Below the pieces are notes generated by a model, which searched no databases, was not told where the DNA came from, and worked only from the letters and a program-made list of their open reading frames with translations. DNA of 64,000 nt from Pacificimonas flava (GTDB lineage: Bacteria; Pseudomonadota; Alphaproteobacteria; Sphingomonadales; Sphingomonadaceae), in contig NZ_AMRV01000001.1 of the NCBI RefSeq assembly GCF_000342165.1, positions 310,001 to 374,000 on the forward strand. The letters are read 5' to 3'. Shown here one piece after another: positions 29,022-39,108 of this stretch. Made by a program: the position numbers and the translations under genes. Positions within the stretch are counted from its first letter, which is position 1; each line of letters opens with the position of its first letter.

Positions 29022-29048
29022 CCATATCAGGTGATTAGCACGATATGG
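29022..29048. promoter_or_regulatory. Inverted repeat upstream of the TonB-dependent receptor
   Basis: CCATATC and GATATGG are perfect 7-base inverted arms separated by 13 bases, about 94 bases before the receptor start. The size and place suit a dimeric regulator site or an activator site. Protein identity is unknown. Confidence 0.4.
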
Positions 29049-29084
29049 CATGCGCATGTCCACAAGACAAAACCCACCTTGACC

Positions 29085-29101
29085 ATGTATAAAATATTAC
29101 T
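29085..29101 (-). promoter_or_regulatory. AT-rich operator-like motif upstream of the TonB-dependent receptor
   Basis: On the minus strand this reads AGTAATATTTTATACAT. Near-identical sequences lie at 46565-46580 (AGTAATATTATATAAT, plus) and 55491-55504 (AGTAATCTTATATG, minus), with a weaker copy at 44861-44875. All lie in front of sugar genes of this cluster. I infer a shared regulator site, perhaps for the GntR protein encoded at 31999. Confidence 0.5.
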
Positions 29102-29141
29102 AATGATCTCCTCAAAATATAAGATGCGGAGGATCAGGGTC

Positions 29142-31793
29142 ATGAAAAGGAAATTTCTCGCGAGCGCGGCTGTTGCGGCACTGACGCTTGCAAGCGCGTT
29201 CGAAGCAGCGGCGGCGGAGCAGGAGAGGCCCACCGACGAGGCGCAGTCCGCTCCCTCTTCGCCGACGGCAGAGCCGGATGCGGACACGCAGGCTGCCGTA
29301 GGTGAAGTCATTACCATCACGGGTATTCGAGCCAGTCTTCAATCGGCGCAATCCCGCAAGCGCAACGCCGATACGATCGTCGACTCCATTGTGGCGGACG
29401 ATATCGGCAAACTGCCGGATACGAACACCACCGAAGCCCTGCAGCGTATTTCCGGCATTCAGGTGTCCCGCGACCGCGGGGAGGGTGGCTCCGTTGCCAT
29501 CCGCGGTCTGACCCAGGTTCTGACAACGCTGAACGGCCGCGAGATCTTCACCGCGGGCGGCGGTCGCAATTACAATCTGCAGAATTTTCCGGCCGAACTT
29601 CTCGCCGGTATCGATGTCTACAAGTCACCTACGGCCGACCTGATTGAGGGCGGCATCGGCGGCGTGATCGATCTTCGCACGCGCCGGCCGCTCGATCTGG
29701 AAGCGCAGACGATCAGCGGCAGTGCAAAGCTCCGTTATAATGACCTTATCGAGAAGGTGAGCCCGCTCGTTTCGTTGCTGGCCAGTGACAAGTGGGCGGC
29801 GGGCGACGGTGAGATGGGCCTGCTGATCAGCGGCGCCTATCAGGAACGCGACTTCCGTTCCGATGTGGTGACGCCGGGCGCGCCGGGCATTCGTACCGAT
29901 ATCATTCCGGGTCAGGAAATCGTGACGCCGAACGGCGATTATGAACCGCTGATCGACGGCAATCGGCGGCGGATTGGCCTCGATGCCTTGTTCCAGTGGA
30001 TGCCGAACCCGGACCTCGAATTCTATGCGCAGGCGTCCTATCAGGAGTTCCGGTCAGACCAGCAGCAGCGCGGCTTTAACAATCCGACGAATGCCTTCGA
30101 CGTGGTACCGGGTTCCGTCGAACTCTTCGAGGGCACGAACGACTTCAAGAGCGGCACCTTCCAGGATTTCACCGGCTCCACGTTCGGTGTTGCGCGCGAC
30201 ACGGTCGACAAGAACCAGCAATATTCCTTCGGTGCCAACTGGACGGACGACCGCATCACTTTGTCCGGCGACTTCACCTATCAATATTCGACGAATGATC
30301 TTGTCTATGCGGAGCAGGATCTGCGTTTCTCGGCTCCGGAAGCGTTCCTCGATCTCAGTCAGCATACGCCGTACATGAACTTCAACGGCGTCGATCTGAC
30401 GGATTTCGACAGCTACGAGCTTGGCTACACGATCCTGAACGAAAACCATTATGAAGGCGATTCCTACGCGGGGCGCCTCGATGGTGAAATCGAGTTCGAC
30501 AGTCCCGTCATCAGCGGTTTGCAGACCGGCGTGCGCTATCAGAAGCGCACAACGGACTTCGATCCGATCCGCTTTTTCTACAATCCGCCCGCCGGCGTTT
30601 CGGCCGGCCCCTACGCCGATCTGTTCCAGCGGATGCCGTTCGACGACTATTTCCCGGGCGAAGCCGGGTTCGAGCGCGACTATTTCGTGGCCGATCCGTC
30701 TCGGCTGCGCGACGATTTCGACTCCGTCCGCGACATTCTTGGCGTAAGCGCCGAGCCGGCACTCGATCCCGCCGCGCAATATTCCATGTCGGAAGAAACC
30801 ATCGCCAGCTACGGGGCGCTGCTCTTCGATGTGCAGGGTGGGTTGCCCTTCGACGGCAATATCGGCCTTCGCGTCGTGAAGACAAAGCTGTCGATCGACG
30901 GCAATCAGCGGATCACCGACGCGAACGGCGTTACGACGATCGTGCCGGCGAACTATGACAACGAATATACGAACGCTCTGCCGAGTGCGAATATCCGCTT
31001 CCATATCGCCGATGACATGCAGCTGCGCTTCTCTGCTTCCAAGACGATTACGCGCCCGTCGTTCAGCGACTTGTCCCCGGCATTTACCCTGATCCCCGGA
31101 CAGGGGCAGGGATCGGGCGGCAATCCCGATCTGGAGCCTTTGAAGGCCGACCAGCTTGACGCGTCATACGAATACTATTTCTCGCCGACCGGTTCGATCT
31201 ACCTCGCCGGGTTCTACCGGAAGGTGAAGGGATTTATTTTCCGCCGGTCGAGCCGCCAGACGATCGACGGCATCGACTATGTGCTTCAGCAGCCGGTCAA
31301 TGGCGAGGACGGAGATATCAAGGGTATCGAGGTCGGCGGTCAGACATTTTTCGACTTCCTTCCCGCCCCCTTCGATGGGTTCGGCGTCCAGGCGAACTAC
31401 ACCTATATCGACAGCGAAACGCCGAGCGCGATCGAGGGCATCACCACGCCGCTGCCCAATCTTTCGAAGAACAGCTTCAACATCAGCGGTCTATACGAAA
31501 ATGCAGGCCTCGCTATTCGCGTGGCGTATAATTACCGCTCGAAGTTCCTCGGCAGCCTGTATGGCTTGCCGCTGACGGATGGCGGCAGTCAGATCATTCC
31601 CGTTTACCGGAAAGGTTATGGCTGGCTGGATGCGTCGATCAACTATGATCTGAACGAGAACGTCACGCTGACACTGGAAGGTTCAAATCTGCTGCGAACG
31701 CGTGAGTTCACATATTTCGAGAATATCACGCGCCCGAACAATATTTCCATCGATGATCGCCAGATCATGGCCGGCGTGCGGTTCAATTTCTGA
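29142..31793 (+). CDS. TonB-dependent outer-membrane receptor (Caulobacter/Sphingomonas carbohydrate type)
   Basis: An 883-residue protein with a signal peptide (MKRKFLASAAVAALTLASAFEAAA), a TonB-box-like EVITITGIRASL, a plug domain at about residues 60-180 (DDIGKLPDTNTTEALQRISG, VAIRGL, GGIGGVIDLRTRRPL) and a long beta-barrel ending in phenylalanine. The ASLQSAQSRKR...ADDIGKLPD signature is typical of receptors that import oligosaccharides in Caulobacter and sphingomonads. The ATG at 29142 has GGAGG upstream; the longer frame adds unrelated residues. It probably carries the outer-membrane step of glycan uptake for the enzymes downstream. The substrate is inferred from neighbours only. Confidence 0.92.
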   Translation: MKRKFLASAAVAALTLASAFEAAAAEQERPTDEAQSAPSSPTAEPDADTQAAVGEVITITGIRASLQSAQSRKRNADTIVDSIVADDIGKLPDTNTTEALQRISGIQVSRDRGEGGSVAIRGLTQVLTTLNGREIFTAGGGRNYNLQNFPAELLAGIDVYKSPTADLIEGGIGGVIDLRTRRPLDLEAQTISGSAKLRYNDLIEKVSPLVSLLASDKWAAGDGEMGLLISGAYQERDFRSDVVTPGAPGIRTDIIPGQEIVTPNGDYEPLIDGNRRRIGLDALFQWMPNPDLEFYAQASYQEFRSDQQQRGFNNPTNAFDVVPGSVELFEGTNDFKSGTFQDFTGSTFGVARDTVDKNQQYSFGANWTDDRITLSGDFTYQYSTNDLVYAEQDLRFSAPEAFLDLSQHTPYMNFNGVDLTDFDSYELGYTILNENHYEGDSYAGRLDGEIEFDSPVISGLQTGVRYQKRTTDFDPIRFFYNPPAGVSAGPYADLFQRMPFDDYFPGEAGFERDYFVADPSRLRDDFDSVRDILGVSAEPALDPAAQYSMSEETIASYGALLFDVQGGLPFDGNIGLRVVKTKLSIDGNQRITDANGVTTIVPANYDNEYTNALPSANIRFHIADDMQLRFSASKTITRPSFSDLSPAFTLIPGQGQGSGGNPDLEPLKADQLDASYEYYFSPTGSIYLAGFYRKVKGFIFRRSSRQTIDGIDYVLQQPVNGEDGDIKGIEVGGQTFFDFLPAPFDGFGVQANYTYIDSETPSAIEGITTPLPNLSKNSFNISGLYENAGLAIRVAYNYRSKFLGSLYGLPLTDGGSQIIPVYRKGYGWLDASINYDLNENVTLTLEGSNLLRTREFTYFENITRPNNISIDDRQIMAGVRFNF

Positions 31794-31925
31794 GGCCGGT
31801 ATGGCCGTTTTCACCCTGGACGGAAAAGCGGCTGGTGCCTCTGGAAGAAAGCTCGCGGTTTCTTCAATTGTATCAGAGGTAAGCGTCTGGTTAGCATGCG
31901 GCTATCGACAGGCTTCCGGTACCCT

Positions 31926-31947
31926 GACGGGCGCGCTCGCGCCCGTC
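31926..31947 (+). terminator. Hairpin terminator after the TonB-dependent receptor
   Basis: A perfect 9-bp GC-rich stem (GACGGGCGC / GCGCCCGTC) with a 4-base loop lies about 130 bases after the receptor stop and 50 bases before the GntR start. There is no T-run. It could end the receptor message or partly attenuate read-through. Confidence 0.6.
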
Positions 31948-31998
31948 GGGGCCGTCAGATCGACGATGACCGGGGCATCTTCAAAGGGGTTCGCCAGC

Positions 31999-32736
31999 AT
32001 GTCTTCGCATTTCCAGAAGTACACCGACAGTACCTTATCGAGCCATGATCAGGTCGCTCGGGCCCTGGGAACCGACATCATTGCGGGCATCTATCCGCCG
32101 GGGTCGAAAATCCCGGCCGAAGCGGAAATTCTCGAACGCTTCGGGATTTCCCGCACGGTCCTGCGCGAAGTCCTGAAGACATTGACGGCGAAGGGCCTGA
32201 TCGTTTCCAAGACCAGAGTGGGCACGAAGGTTCTGGATCAGTCGAACTGGAACATGTTCGATTCCGATGTCCTGTCCTGGAAGGTCGCCCACGGGTTCGA
32301 CGCGGAGTTTCGCCGGGAACTGGCGGAGATCAGGTTGGCTATCGAGCCGGAGGCGGCCGCGCTGTGCGCCGACCGCGCGACGCCCGAACAAATCGCCGCC
32401 CTTCGCGAGAGTATCGAGGAGATGGGCGAAAGCAGCCTCAGCCGCATCGCGTTCGCCGAGGCCGATCTTCGCTTTCATCAACGGATCGGCGATGCATCAG
32501 GCAACATGATGATGCGCGCCATTTCCGCGATCATTGAAACCGCCCTGGTTGCATCGTTCACAATGAGTTCGCCGGTCGACGAGAAGGCCGAACACAAGAA
32601 AAGCGTCCGACTTCATCGCGCCATCGTCGATGCCATTGAAGCAGGCGACGCCGCTGCCGCGCGCGAAGCAATGCGCAAGACGATCGGCCACGGCAAGCAG
32701 CGCATCAGCAGGGCAGAGAAACGAAAAGAAACTTGA
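31999..32736 (+). CDS. FadR-type GntR transcriptional regulator (FCD domain)
   Basis: A 245-residue regulator. The N-terminal winged helix-turn-helix spans about residues 15-80 ([34 protein letters not shown]). The C-terminal FCD ligand domain has the expected metal-binding pattern, with histidines in [10 protein letters not shown] and [10 protein letters not shown]. Such proteins usually repress sugar-acid catabolic genes and are released by a pathway intermediate. The ATG at 31999 follows AAGGGG. Its stop overlaps the xylonate-dehydratase-like gene (TGATG), so regulator and enzyme are co-translated. It is the only regulator in the sugar region and the best candidate to control it. Confidence 0.92.
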   Translation: MSSHFQKYTDSTLSSHDQVARALGTDIIAGIYPPGSKIPAEAEILERFGISRTVLREVLKTLTAKGLIVSKTRVGTKVLDQSNWNMFDSDVLSWKVAHGFDAEFRRELAEIRLAIEPEAAALCADRATPEQIAALRESIEEMGESSLSRIAFAEADLRFHQRIGDASGNMMMRAISAIIETALVASFTMSSPVDEKAEHKKSVRLHRAIVDAIEAGDAAAAREAMRKTIGHGKQRISRAEKRKET

Positions 32737-34544
32737 TGACAGATTTGGGTAAGCCCGCGCAGGGCCAGCAACTGCGGTCCCGGGCCTGGTTCGACAATGC
32801 TGGGAACCCGGATATGACTGCGCTCTATCTGGAGCGCTACATGAATTACGGTCTGACGCGCGAGGAACTGCAGTCGGGCAAGCCGATCATCGGCATAGCG
32901 CAGACCGGCAGCGATCTTTCCCCCTGCAATCGGCACCATATCACGCTCGCCGAACGCGTGCGCGACGGCATTCGGGAGGCCGGGGGCATCGCCATCGAGT
33001 TTCCCGTTCACCCGATCCAGGAAACCGGCAAACGCCCGACGCCCGGCCTCGATCGTAATCTTGCCTATCTGTCGCTGGTGGAGACGCTGTACGGCTACCC
33101 GATTGACGGAGTGGTGCTGACGATCGGCTGCGACAAGACCACACCCGCCTGCCTGATGGCGGCGGCGACCGTCGATATACCTGCTATCGCCCTCTCTGTG
33201 GGGCCCATGCTGAACGGCTGGCATCGCGGCGAGCGGACGGGTTCCGGCACGATCGTCTGGAAGGCGCGAAAGATGCTGGCGGCTGGCGAAATTGATTATG
33301 CCGGCTTCGTCGAACTGGTCGCCAGTTCCGCGCCGTCCACCGGATACTGCAACACCATGGGTACCGCGACGACCATGAACAGCCTTGCAGAGGCGCTGGG
33401 CATGCAGCTTCCCGGATCGGCAGCCATCCCCGCGCCGCACCGCGAGCGGCAGCAAATGTCATACCTGACGGGAAAGCGTATCGTCGAGATGGTTGGGGAG
33501 GACCTGCGCCCGTCGAAGATCCTGACGCGCGACGCATTCCTGAACGCGATCACCGTCAACAGCGCGCTGGGCGGATCGACCAACGCGCCCATCCATCTGG
33601 CGGCCATTGCCCGCCACGCTGGCGCCGAACTCAGTCTTCAGGACTGGCAGGAATATGGGCACGACGTCCCCCTGCTCGTGAATCTGCAACCTGCCGGCGA
33701 GTATCTGGGGGAGGATTTTCATCACGCCGGCGGCGTTCCCGCGGTGATCTCCGAACTGATGAAGCAGGGCCTGATCCGCGAGGAGGCATTGACCGTGAAC
33801 GGTCAGCCGATCGGCGACAATTGCCGCGAGGCCGAGATTATCTCTCCGGAGGTGATCCGGCCCTTCGACCAGCCGTTGCGCTCCTCCGGCGGTTTTATCG
33901 TGCTGACCGGCAATCTCTTCGACAGCGCCATCATGAAGACGAGCGTCATTTCCGATGCGTTTCGCAAGGCCTATCTGGAAAACCCCGACGATCCCGAAGC
34001 GTTCGAGGGGCGGGCCATCGTTTTCGACGGTCCCGAGGATTACCACGCGCGTATCGACGACGAGGCGCTCGGGATTACGGAGGCCGACATTCTGGTCGTG
34101 CGCGGAACGGGGCCCATCGGCTATCCGGGAGCCGCGGAGGTCGTGAACATGCGACCGCCGGGTTATCTAATCCGCAGGGGCGTTGCGGAACTGCCGTGCA
34201 TCGGTGACGGCCGGCAGTCGGGCACGTCGGGCTCGCCCTCGGTCCTGAACGCAAGTCCGGAGGCAGCGGCCGGAGGCAATCTGGCCATTCTAAAGACCTA
34301 CGACCGACTGCGCGTCGATCTTCGCAGGGGCCGGGTGGATATCCTGATCCCCGAAGAGGAGATCGCTCGTCGGCGAGCGGACATTGAGAAACGCGGCGGC
34401 TATGCCTATCCGCAGTCGCAGACACCGTGGCAGGAATTGCAGCGCAATGTCGTGGGACAGCTCGATACCGGCGCGATACTCGAGGGGGCCGAGAAATATC
34501 AGCGTATCGACACAACCTACGGCGTACCGCGCAACAGCCATTGA
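32736..34544 (+). CDS. Sugar-acid dehydratase of the IlvD/Edd family (D-xylonate dehydratase-like)
   Basis: A 602-residue iron-sulfur dehydratase. The N-terminal block [20 protein letters not shown] and [18 protein letters not shown] closely resembles Caulobacter XylD as I know it. Cluster-ligand cysteines are C64, C132 (GCDKTTPA) and C205 (TGYCNTMGT). The family converts D-xylonate, L-arabonate or related acids to 2-keto-3-deoxy acids in the Weimberg-type pathway; the precise substrate is uncertain. With the AraD1-like and semialdehyde dehydrogenase genes it completes a pentose route to 2-oxoglutarate. It sits in an operon with the GntR regulator and a glycosidase. Confidence 0.9.
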   Translation: MTDLGKPAQGQQLRSRAWFDNAGNPDMTALYLERYMNYGLTREELQSGKPIIGIAQTGSDLSPCNRHHITLAERVRDGIREAGGIAIEFPVHPIQETGKRPTPGLDRNLAYLSLVETLYGYPIDGVVLTIGCDKTTPACLMAAATVDIPAIALSVGPMLNGWHRGERTGSGTIVWKARKMLAAGEIDYAGFVELVASSAPSTGYCNTMGTATTMNSLAEALGMQLPGSAAIPAPHRERQQMSYLTGKRIVEMVGEDLRPSKILTRDAFLNAITVNSALGGSTNAPIHLAAIARHAGAELSLQDWQEYGHDVPLLVNLQPAGEYLGEDFHHAGGVPAVISELMKQGLIREEALTVNGQPIGDNCREAEIISPEVIRPFDQPLRSSGGFIVLTGNLFDSAIMKTSVISDAFRKAYLENPDDPEAFEGRAIVFDGPEDYHARIDDEALGITEADILVVRGTGPIGYPGAAEVVNMRPPGYLIRRGVAELPCIGDGRQSGTSGSPSVLNASPEAAAGGNLAILKTYDRLRVDLRRGRVDILIPEEEIARRRADIEKRGGYAYPQSQTPWQELQRNVVGQLDTGAILEGAEKYQRIDTTYGVPRNSH

Positions 34545-34592
34545 TCGGCGTCGGACGTCCGTCGACCTGTAACGCCCAGAGGAGAAATGTGC

Positions 34593-35684
34593 ATGACGAG
34601 TATGGGAAAGTTGCTGTCGCGCCGGTCGCTGCTGGCCGCGGGCGGAGTTGCCGGAGGATTGGCGCTTACGGGATGCTCACGCGGTCCCGTCGCGGCCATT
34701 GCCGGCACCGCCAGCAACGACCCGGTCGCGCCGTATCGCACTCCCTATAAGCTGGACGAACTGGTCCTCGAAGGATCGCATGAACCCGGCACGTTCGATG
34801 AAAAGGCCGTCGATTGCCCCTTTGTGTTCTGGCACGAGGGCCAGTTTCACATGCTGTACACCGGCTGGGACGGCACCGGGTATCAGACGGGCCGTGCCGT
34901 TTCGAAGGATCTGGTGAATTGGAAGCGCGCGGGAATCATGATGGCGCGCGACCCGGACGACCCCGTCACACGCTACAACATTTCCTGTGCGTCGATCCTG
35001 CGAGAGAACGAACTCTATTCGCCCGGACGACTGCTCAAGGTCGACGGCCGCTATCTTGCGACCTGGCATGCTTATCCCAATCCCGGCTACGAAGAGGGGG
35101 CTGCCGTCATCGGCCTCGCCTGGAGCGACGATCTCGTGAACTGGGAGCGGACGGAACCGATTTTGAGACCCGAAGACGGGGCGCCTTGGGAACGTGGCGG
35201 CCTCTATAAATCCTACATCACGAAGCAGGGCGAAACCTATTTCCTCTACTATAACGCGAAGACGGAGGGAGACCCCTGGAAGGAGCAGACCGGCGTCGCG
35301 ATTTCACGCGACCTGAAACGCTGGTCGCGCTATTCTGGCAATCCCATCCTGCGTAACGGAGATGAAGGGGCCCCGGATTCCTGGTTCGCGAGCGATCCGG
35401 TCGTCTATACGCATAACGGCGAGTGGTCGATGTACTATTTCGGCCGTGCGGCGGACGGAAAGTGCAGGGAATTGCTTGCGATCGGCGACAGTCCGATCAA
35501 CTTCAAGAAGGTTCCGGACATCATCGTCGACAAGGGGCGACCCGGCAGCATCGACGAACATTTCGCGCACAAGCCGTCTCTGGTCTACAATGACGGCGCG
35601 CTCTATCATTTCTACACGGCGGTCAGTGGAACCTGGCCGAACGACGTCCGCGGGCTGACGGTCGCTCGATCAAAGCCCTGGTGA
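34593..35684 (+). CDS. Exported beta-propeller glycosidase-like lipoprotein (GH43/GH130-clan-like)
   Basis: A 363-residue protein with a twin-arginine-like start (RRSLLAAGGVAGG) and a lipobox-like LTGC, so it is probably a lipoprotein. The body has repeated blades with the pattern V(S/A)(K/R)DLVNWKR, AWSDDLVNWERTEPI and AISRDLKRWSRY, typical of five-bladed glycoside hydrolases of the GH43/GH130/GH117 type. I cannot assign a family or substrate; arabinose- or galactose-containing chains are plausible given neighbours. The second ATG (34593) is used because AGGAG is eight bases upstream, whereas it is too close to the ATG at 34587. Confidence 0.75.
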   Translation: MTSMGKLLSRRSLLAAGGVAGGLALTGCSRGPVAAIAGTASNDPVAPYRTPYKLDELVLEGSHEPGTFDEKAVDCPFVFWHEGQFHMLYTGWDGTGYQTGRAVSKDLVNWKRAGIMMARDPDDPVTRYNISCASILRENELYSPGRLLKVDGRYLATWHAYPNPGYEEGAAVIGLAWSDDLVNWERTEPILRPEDGAPWERGGLYKSYITKQGETYFLYYNAKTEGDPWKEQTGVAISRDLKRWSRYSGNPILRNGDEGAPDSWFASDPVVYTHNGEWSMYYFGRAADGKCRELLAIGDSPINFKKVPDIIVDKGRPGSIDEHFAHKPSLVYNDGALYHFYTAVSGTWPNDVRGLTVARSKPW

Positions 35685-35689
35685 CGGAA

Positions 35690-35713
35690 CGGCGGGCCCG
35701 GTTCAGCCCGCCG
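35690..35713. terminator. Bidirectional hairpin between convergent glycosidase-like and SGNH hydrolase genes
   Basis: An 8-bp stem (CGGCGGGC / GCCCGCCG) with an 8-base loop lies across the stop codon of the minus-strand SGNH gene and just after the plus-strand glycosidase stop. It can work for both strands. Confidence 0.6.
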
Positions 35714-36941
35714 GGCACCGCTCGTTCTGAAGGACGGGAAGGGCGGTTTGCGCCATGCGGGTGTAACCGGCATCGTTCGGATGCAGATGATCGCCGATCT
35801 GCTCGGCGAGGCGCATGACCGAAGGATCTCCCAGTTCGCTCATCGCGCGGTCGAAATCGATAAGACCGTCAAAGCGTCCGGCGTTCTGACGGATCCAACC
35901 GTTCACCCTCTGCCGCTTCTCCTCTCCCTCTGCGCTTGCATAGGCGGCCCCCTCATAGGGTAGCAGCGTTCCGACGATCAGCTTCACGTTGCGCGCATGT
36001 GCACGCGCGAGAAGCTGTTCGTAGGCGCCGATGATCTGTTCGGCCGTCACGCTTTGCCAAGTGCGCGCCGGGTCGGTGATCTCACCAATGTCGTTGATAC
36101 CCTCCAGCAGGACCGCATGCGTGACGCCTGGCACGGCAAGCACATCGCGATCGAACCGGGACACGGCGTTCGGCCCGCGCCCGTCGTGAAGCAGGCGGTT
36201 GCCGCTGATGCCGGCATTAACGACGGCCCAGCAGTCTGTGCCGCCATTGGCGGCGAGCAGACGGGCAAGCTGCGCCGGCCAACTGGTCGTCTGCGCATCG
36301 CTGGCACCGGCCCCTTCCGTGATGGAATCGCCGAATGCAACGAGGAGGCGCGTTTGCTCTGCTCCGGTCACATCGATGCCGGACACGATTCCCGGTGCGC
36401 GAACCCGCTTCGATCCACTCCATAGCGCGGTTTCGCTCATGTCCCCGCTGACGACGTCGAGCATTTGCGCATGGGCGGGCGGAGCCGCTTCATCAGGATA
36501 GTAAATGCTGACCGAGACGGTTTCGCCGGCGTCGAGCGCCATGGGAACCGGATCGGATAGATACGGAGCGCGGGCAGGGATCGTGACCGACGGCTCGCCG
36601 CCGAAGCTTAGCGTGGTGAGCGAGTCCGGGATTGGCTTTCCCTCTGCATCCACCCGCATGATCGACGCGGATCCGATACGAACTGGTTTCTCTCCCAGTT
36701 CGTTGGTCAGCCTTACGCGCAGTTCGCTGGCTGCCGTGCCGACGCGCACCAGCTGCCGCGCCGTCTCATCGGAGAAGGGGCGCCCGAGTGCGTCCCTGAT
36801 CTGAGGTTCGTATCCGATCGGCGGTGCCGTCCACGCGGCCGTCCAATCTGCTGTCTGCGCGGATAGCGGAAAGGCGAATGCCGCCGCCAGGCAAATCGCG
36901 TGCAGCGTAGTTCGACATGAATCCTGCGATTGAAGTCTCAA
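35703..36941 (-). CDS. Secreted SGNH/GDSL-family hydrolase (probable carbohydrate esterase)
   Basis: A 412-residue protein with a signal peptide (LHAICLAAAFAFPLSAQ), an N-terminal beta-rich region (residues about 30-190) and a C-terminal SGNH domain. The four blocks are visible: AFGDSITEG (nucleophile serine), AGISGNRLL, GINDIGE and DHLHPNDAGY (Asp/His). Similar enzymes deacetylate plant polysaccharides. A TTG start is inferred, as it overlaps the GH42 stop (TTGA) and is followed by the signal peptide. It is the last gene of the nine-gene minus-strand operon. Confidence 0.87.
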   Translation of the reverse strand: MRLQSQDSCRTTLHAICLAAAFAFPLSAQTADWTAAWTAPPIGYEPQIRDALGRPFSDETARQLVRVGTAASELRVRLTNELGEKPVRIGSASIMRVDAEGKPIPDSLTTLSFGGEPSVTIPARAPYLSDPVPMALDAGETVSVSIYYPDEAAPPAHAQMLDVVSGDMSETALWSGSKRVRAPGIVSGIDVTGAEQTRLLVAFGDSITEGAGASDAQTTSWPAQLARLLAANGGTDCWAVVNAGISGNRLLHDGRGPNAVSRFDRDVLAVPGVTHAVLLEGINDIGEITDPARTWQSVTAEQIIGAYEQLLARAHARNVKLIVGTLLPYEGAAYASAEGEEKRQRVNGWIRQNAGRFDGLIDFDRAMSELGDPSVMRLAEQIGDHLHPNDAGYTRMAQTALPVLQNERCPAG

Positions 36942-39076
36942 TGCGTAGCGCCTTTCGACGTTGAAAGCATATCCCGGTCCACACGAAATACCGCGACCCC
37001 GTGCGCGGGGAGCGCTCCGTTCGTCACGGTGCCGGCAATGCGCTCGGCCCCGACGGGGGAACGAAGCGGCTGCGGTTCATCCCCGTGGTTGATCGCGATG
37101 AGAACGGTCTTGCCGGCGCCGCTTCGCGCACCGATCTCCACATCGTCGCTGTCCGTGGACAGGATAGGGCCGATCCCTTCATCCGCCATCAATTTCTCTG
37201 CGAGGCGGCGCATCATGTCAGGTTGCAGCCATGCACCGACATAGGTGATCCGGCCCCGACCCACGGGGCGGGACAGGATTGCCGGTTTTTTGTCCAGCCA
37301 TCCCGCCGGATCGTCATATCGCGCCAGCACCTCGACGTCCTCGGCCTCCGGGCTGAGCCACTCCGCCCAGATCGCCGCTTCGCCGGCTCCGAACGCTCCC
37401 GTCAGCTTTACCGGCTGATCGAGCGCATAGAATTGCTCGACCTGAGCGCCGAGAAGCGGTTCCAATGGTCCCGGCTGACGCTGCGGCCAAAGCGCGTTCG
37501 CGTCATCCTTCATGCCCGAACGCGGCCCGAGCACGAGATGGCCGCCACCGCGGACATAGGCCTCCAGCCGCTCCGCGTCCGAAGCCGTAACCACATTCAA
37601 CGCCGGTGCGACGACCAAGGGGTAGGCCGACAGTTCGGCATCCACCGGCAGAACTGCCACCCCTTGCGAGCCGAGACGGAATGGACGGTAGAAATCCGTG
37701 AATTCCCGTATTGGATCGAAATCCTCGTGCAGCCGCTGAAGGTCGAGGGCCCAGCGGCTGTCATAATCGAACAGCATGGCCATGCGGTAGACCGGTTCGG
37801 TGTCGGCAAGGGCGGGCATCGCCTCACGCAGTTCCCCGCCGAGCTTTGCGATCTCGTTGAAGATCGGCGCCGGCGTACCATCCTGGCCAAGAACGGTGCC
37901 GTAATAGGTTTCCTGCCCGTTTCTCGCGGCGCGGAATTCCCAATACAGGATAGCGTCGGCACCGTGCTGAACGGCCTGCCAACCCATTTCGCGAACCTGA
38001 CCGGGCGCAAGCGCGCGATTGATCGGCACCCAGTCCACGCGTCCGGCCTGCGTTTCCATCAGCCAAAAGTTGCGCTGCTTATAACCGCGTACAAGATCGT
38101 GATTGGCGCCATTGGCGATCCAGTCCGGATCCGCGTCCTGAATGTAATTGTCCCACGAAGCGAGATCGAGCCGTTCGTGCAGCTCGTAGTGATCGAAGCC
38201 GGCGTTCCAGAACATTGTGTTCGTCGTCACGAACTGCCGCGGATCGGCGTGCGCCCGGATCGCATCGAGCTGGTTCTGGACATAGTCCGTCCAGGTCGCC
38301 GTCGTAAAATGCTTGAAATCAAGAAGCAGCCCCGGATTGTGCTGTCCGGTCGCACGCAGGGGAATCTGGCCGAAATTGTTGTAGTGCTGACTCCAATATT
38401 CGGTGGCCCAGCGCTCGTTCAGCGTATCGATCGTGCCGTATCGCTGCTCGAGAAAACTGTGCCAGCGCTCCTCCGCCTCCGGTCCGAAGGAGGGCGGCCC
38501 AATCTCGTTGTCGATCTGCCATCCGACGACGTTCGGATTGTCGCCGTAACGCTCCGCCATCTTTTCCGCGATCCGGCGCGCGAACATACGGTATCGTTCG
38601 CTGGCGAAGGAGAAATGGCGCCGCCCGCCATGCGTCGCTCGGACTCCGTCCTCGTCGACGCGTAGCACGTCCGGATAACGCTGCGTCATCCAGGCCGGCG
38701 GCGCCGCACTCGGCGTACCGAGCACCACCATCATGCCGTGCCGCGATGCGGCGGCGATGGCGCGATCCAGCCATTCGAAATCGAACTCGCCCTCGCGCGG
38801 TTCCATCGTGCTCCAGGCGAATTCCGCGATGCGCACGGTGTTGAAGTTCGCCTTCTCCATCCACGCAAGGTCTTTCTCCCAGCGCTCCTCCGGCCAGTGT
38901 TCGGGATACCAGGCCGTGCCGAATGCGATCGGCGGCCTGTCGGCAAAGCGCGTGGCGCGCGCGTTCATATCGGCCGCGCTGCCCTTCACTCCCGGCTGCG
39001 CTGCCGCGCAAGCCACGACCGGGGGCGAGGCGGCCAGAAGCCCCGCCATCAACGCCGCACCACATATTCGCCTCAA
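36938..39076 (-). CDS. Periplasmic beta-galactosidase, GH42
   Basis: A 712-residue GH42 enzyme with a signal peptide (AALMAGLLAASPPVVACAAA). The N-terminal FGTAWYPEHWPEERWEKDL is a GH42 hallmark. The acid/base E191 is in VGWQIDNEIG and the nucleophile E341 in NFWLMETQAGR. Trimerisation (A4) and C-terminal beta domains follow. It probably removes terminal beta-galactose or alpha-L-arabinopyranose units from imported oligosaccharides. TTG start with GGGAG about nine bases upstream. A second GH42-like gene starts at the right end of the window. Confidence 0.92.
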   Translation of the reverse strand: MRRICGAALMAGLLAASPPVVACAAAQPGVKGSAADMNARATRFADRPPIAFGTAWYPEHWPEERWEKDLAWMEKANFNTVRIAEFAWSTMEPREGEFDFEWLDRAIAAASRHGMMVVLGTPSAAPPAWMTQRYPDVLRVDEDGVRATHGGRRHFSFASERYRMFARRIAEKMAERYGDNPNVVGWQIDNEIGPPSFGPEAEERWHSFLEQRYGTIDTLNERWATEYWSQHYNNFGQIPLRATGQHNPGLLLDFKHFTTATWTDYVQNQLDAIRAHADPRQFVTTNTMFWNAGFDHYELHERLDLASWDNYIQDADPDWIANGANHDLVRGYKQRNFWLMETQAGRVDWVPINRALAPGQVREMGWQAVQHGADAILYWEFRAARNGQETYYGTVLGQDGTPAPIFNEIAKLGGELREAMPALADTEPVYRMAMLFDYDSRWALDLQRLHEDFDPIREFTDFYRPFRLGSQGVAVLPVDAELSAYPLVVAPALNVVTASDAERLEAYVRGGGHLVLGPRSGMKDDANALWPQRQPGPLEPLLGAQVEQFYALDQPVKLTGAFGAGEAAIWAEWLSPEAEDVEVLARYDDPAGWLDKKPAILSRPVGRGRITYVGAWLQPDMMRRLAEKLMADEGIGPILSTDSDDVEIGARSGAGKTVLIAINHGDEPQPLRSPVGAERIAGTVTNGALPAHGVAVFRVDRDMLSTSKGATH

Positions 39077-39108
39077 CCTCGATCTCCCTCTCGATTGTTT
39101 CTGCTCAC

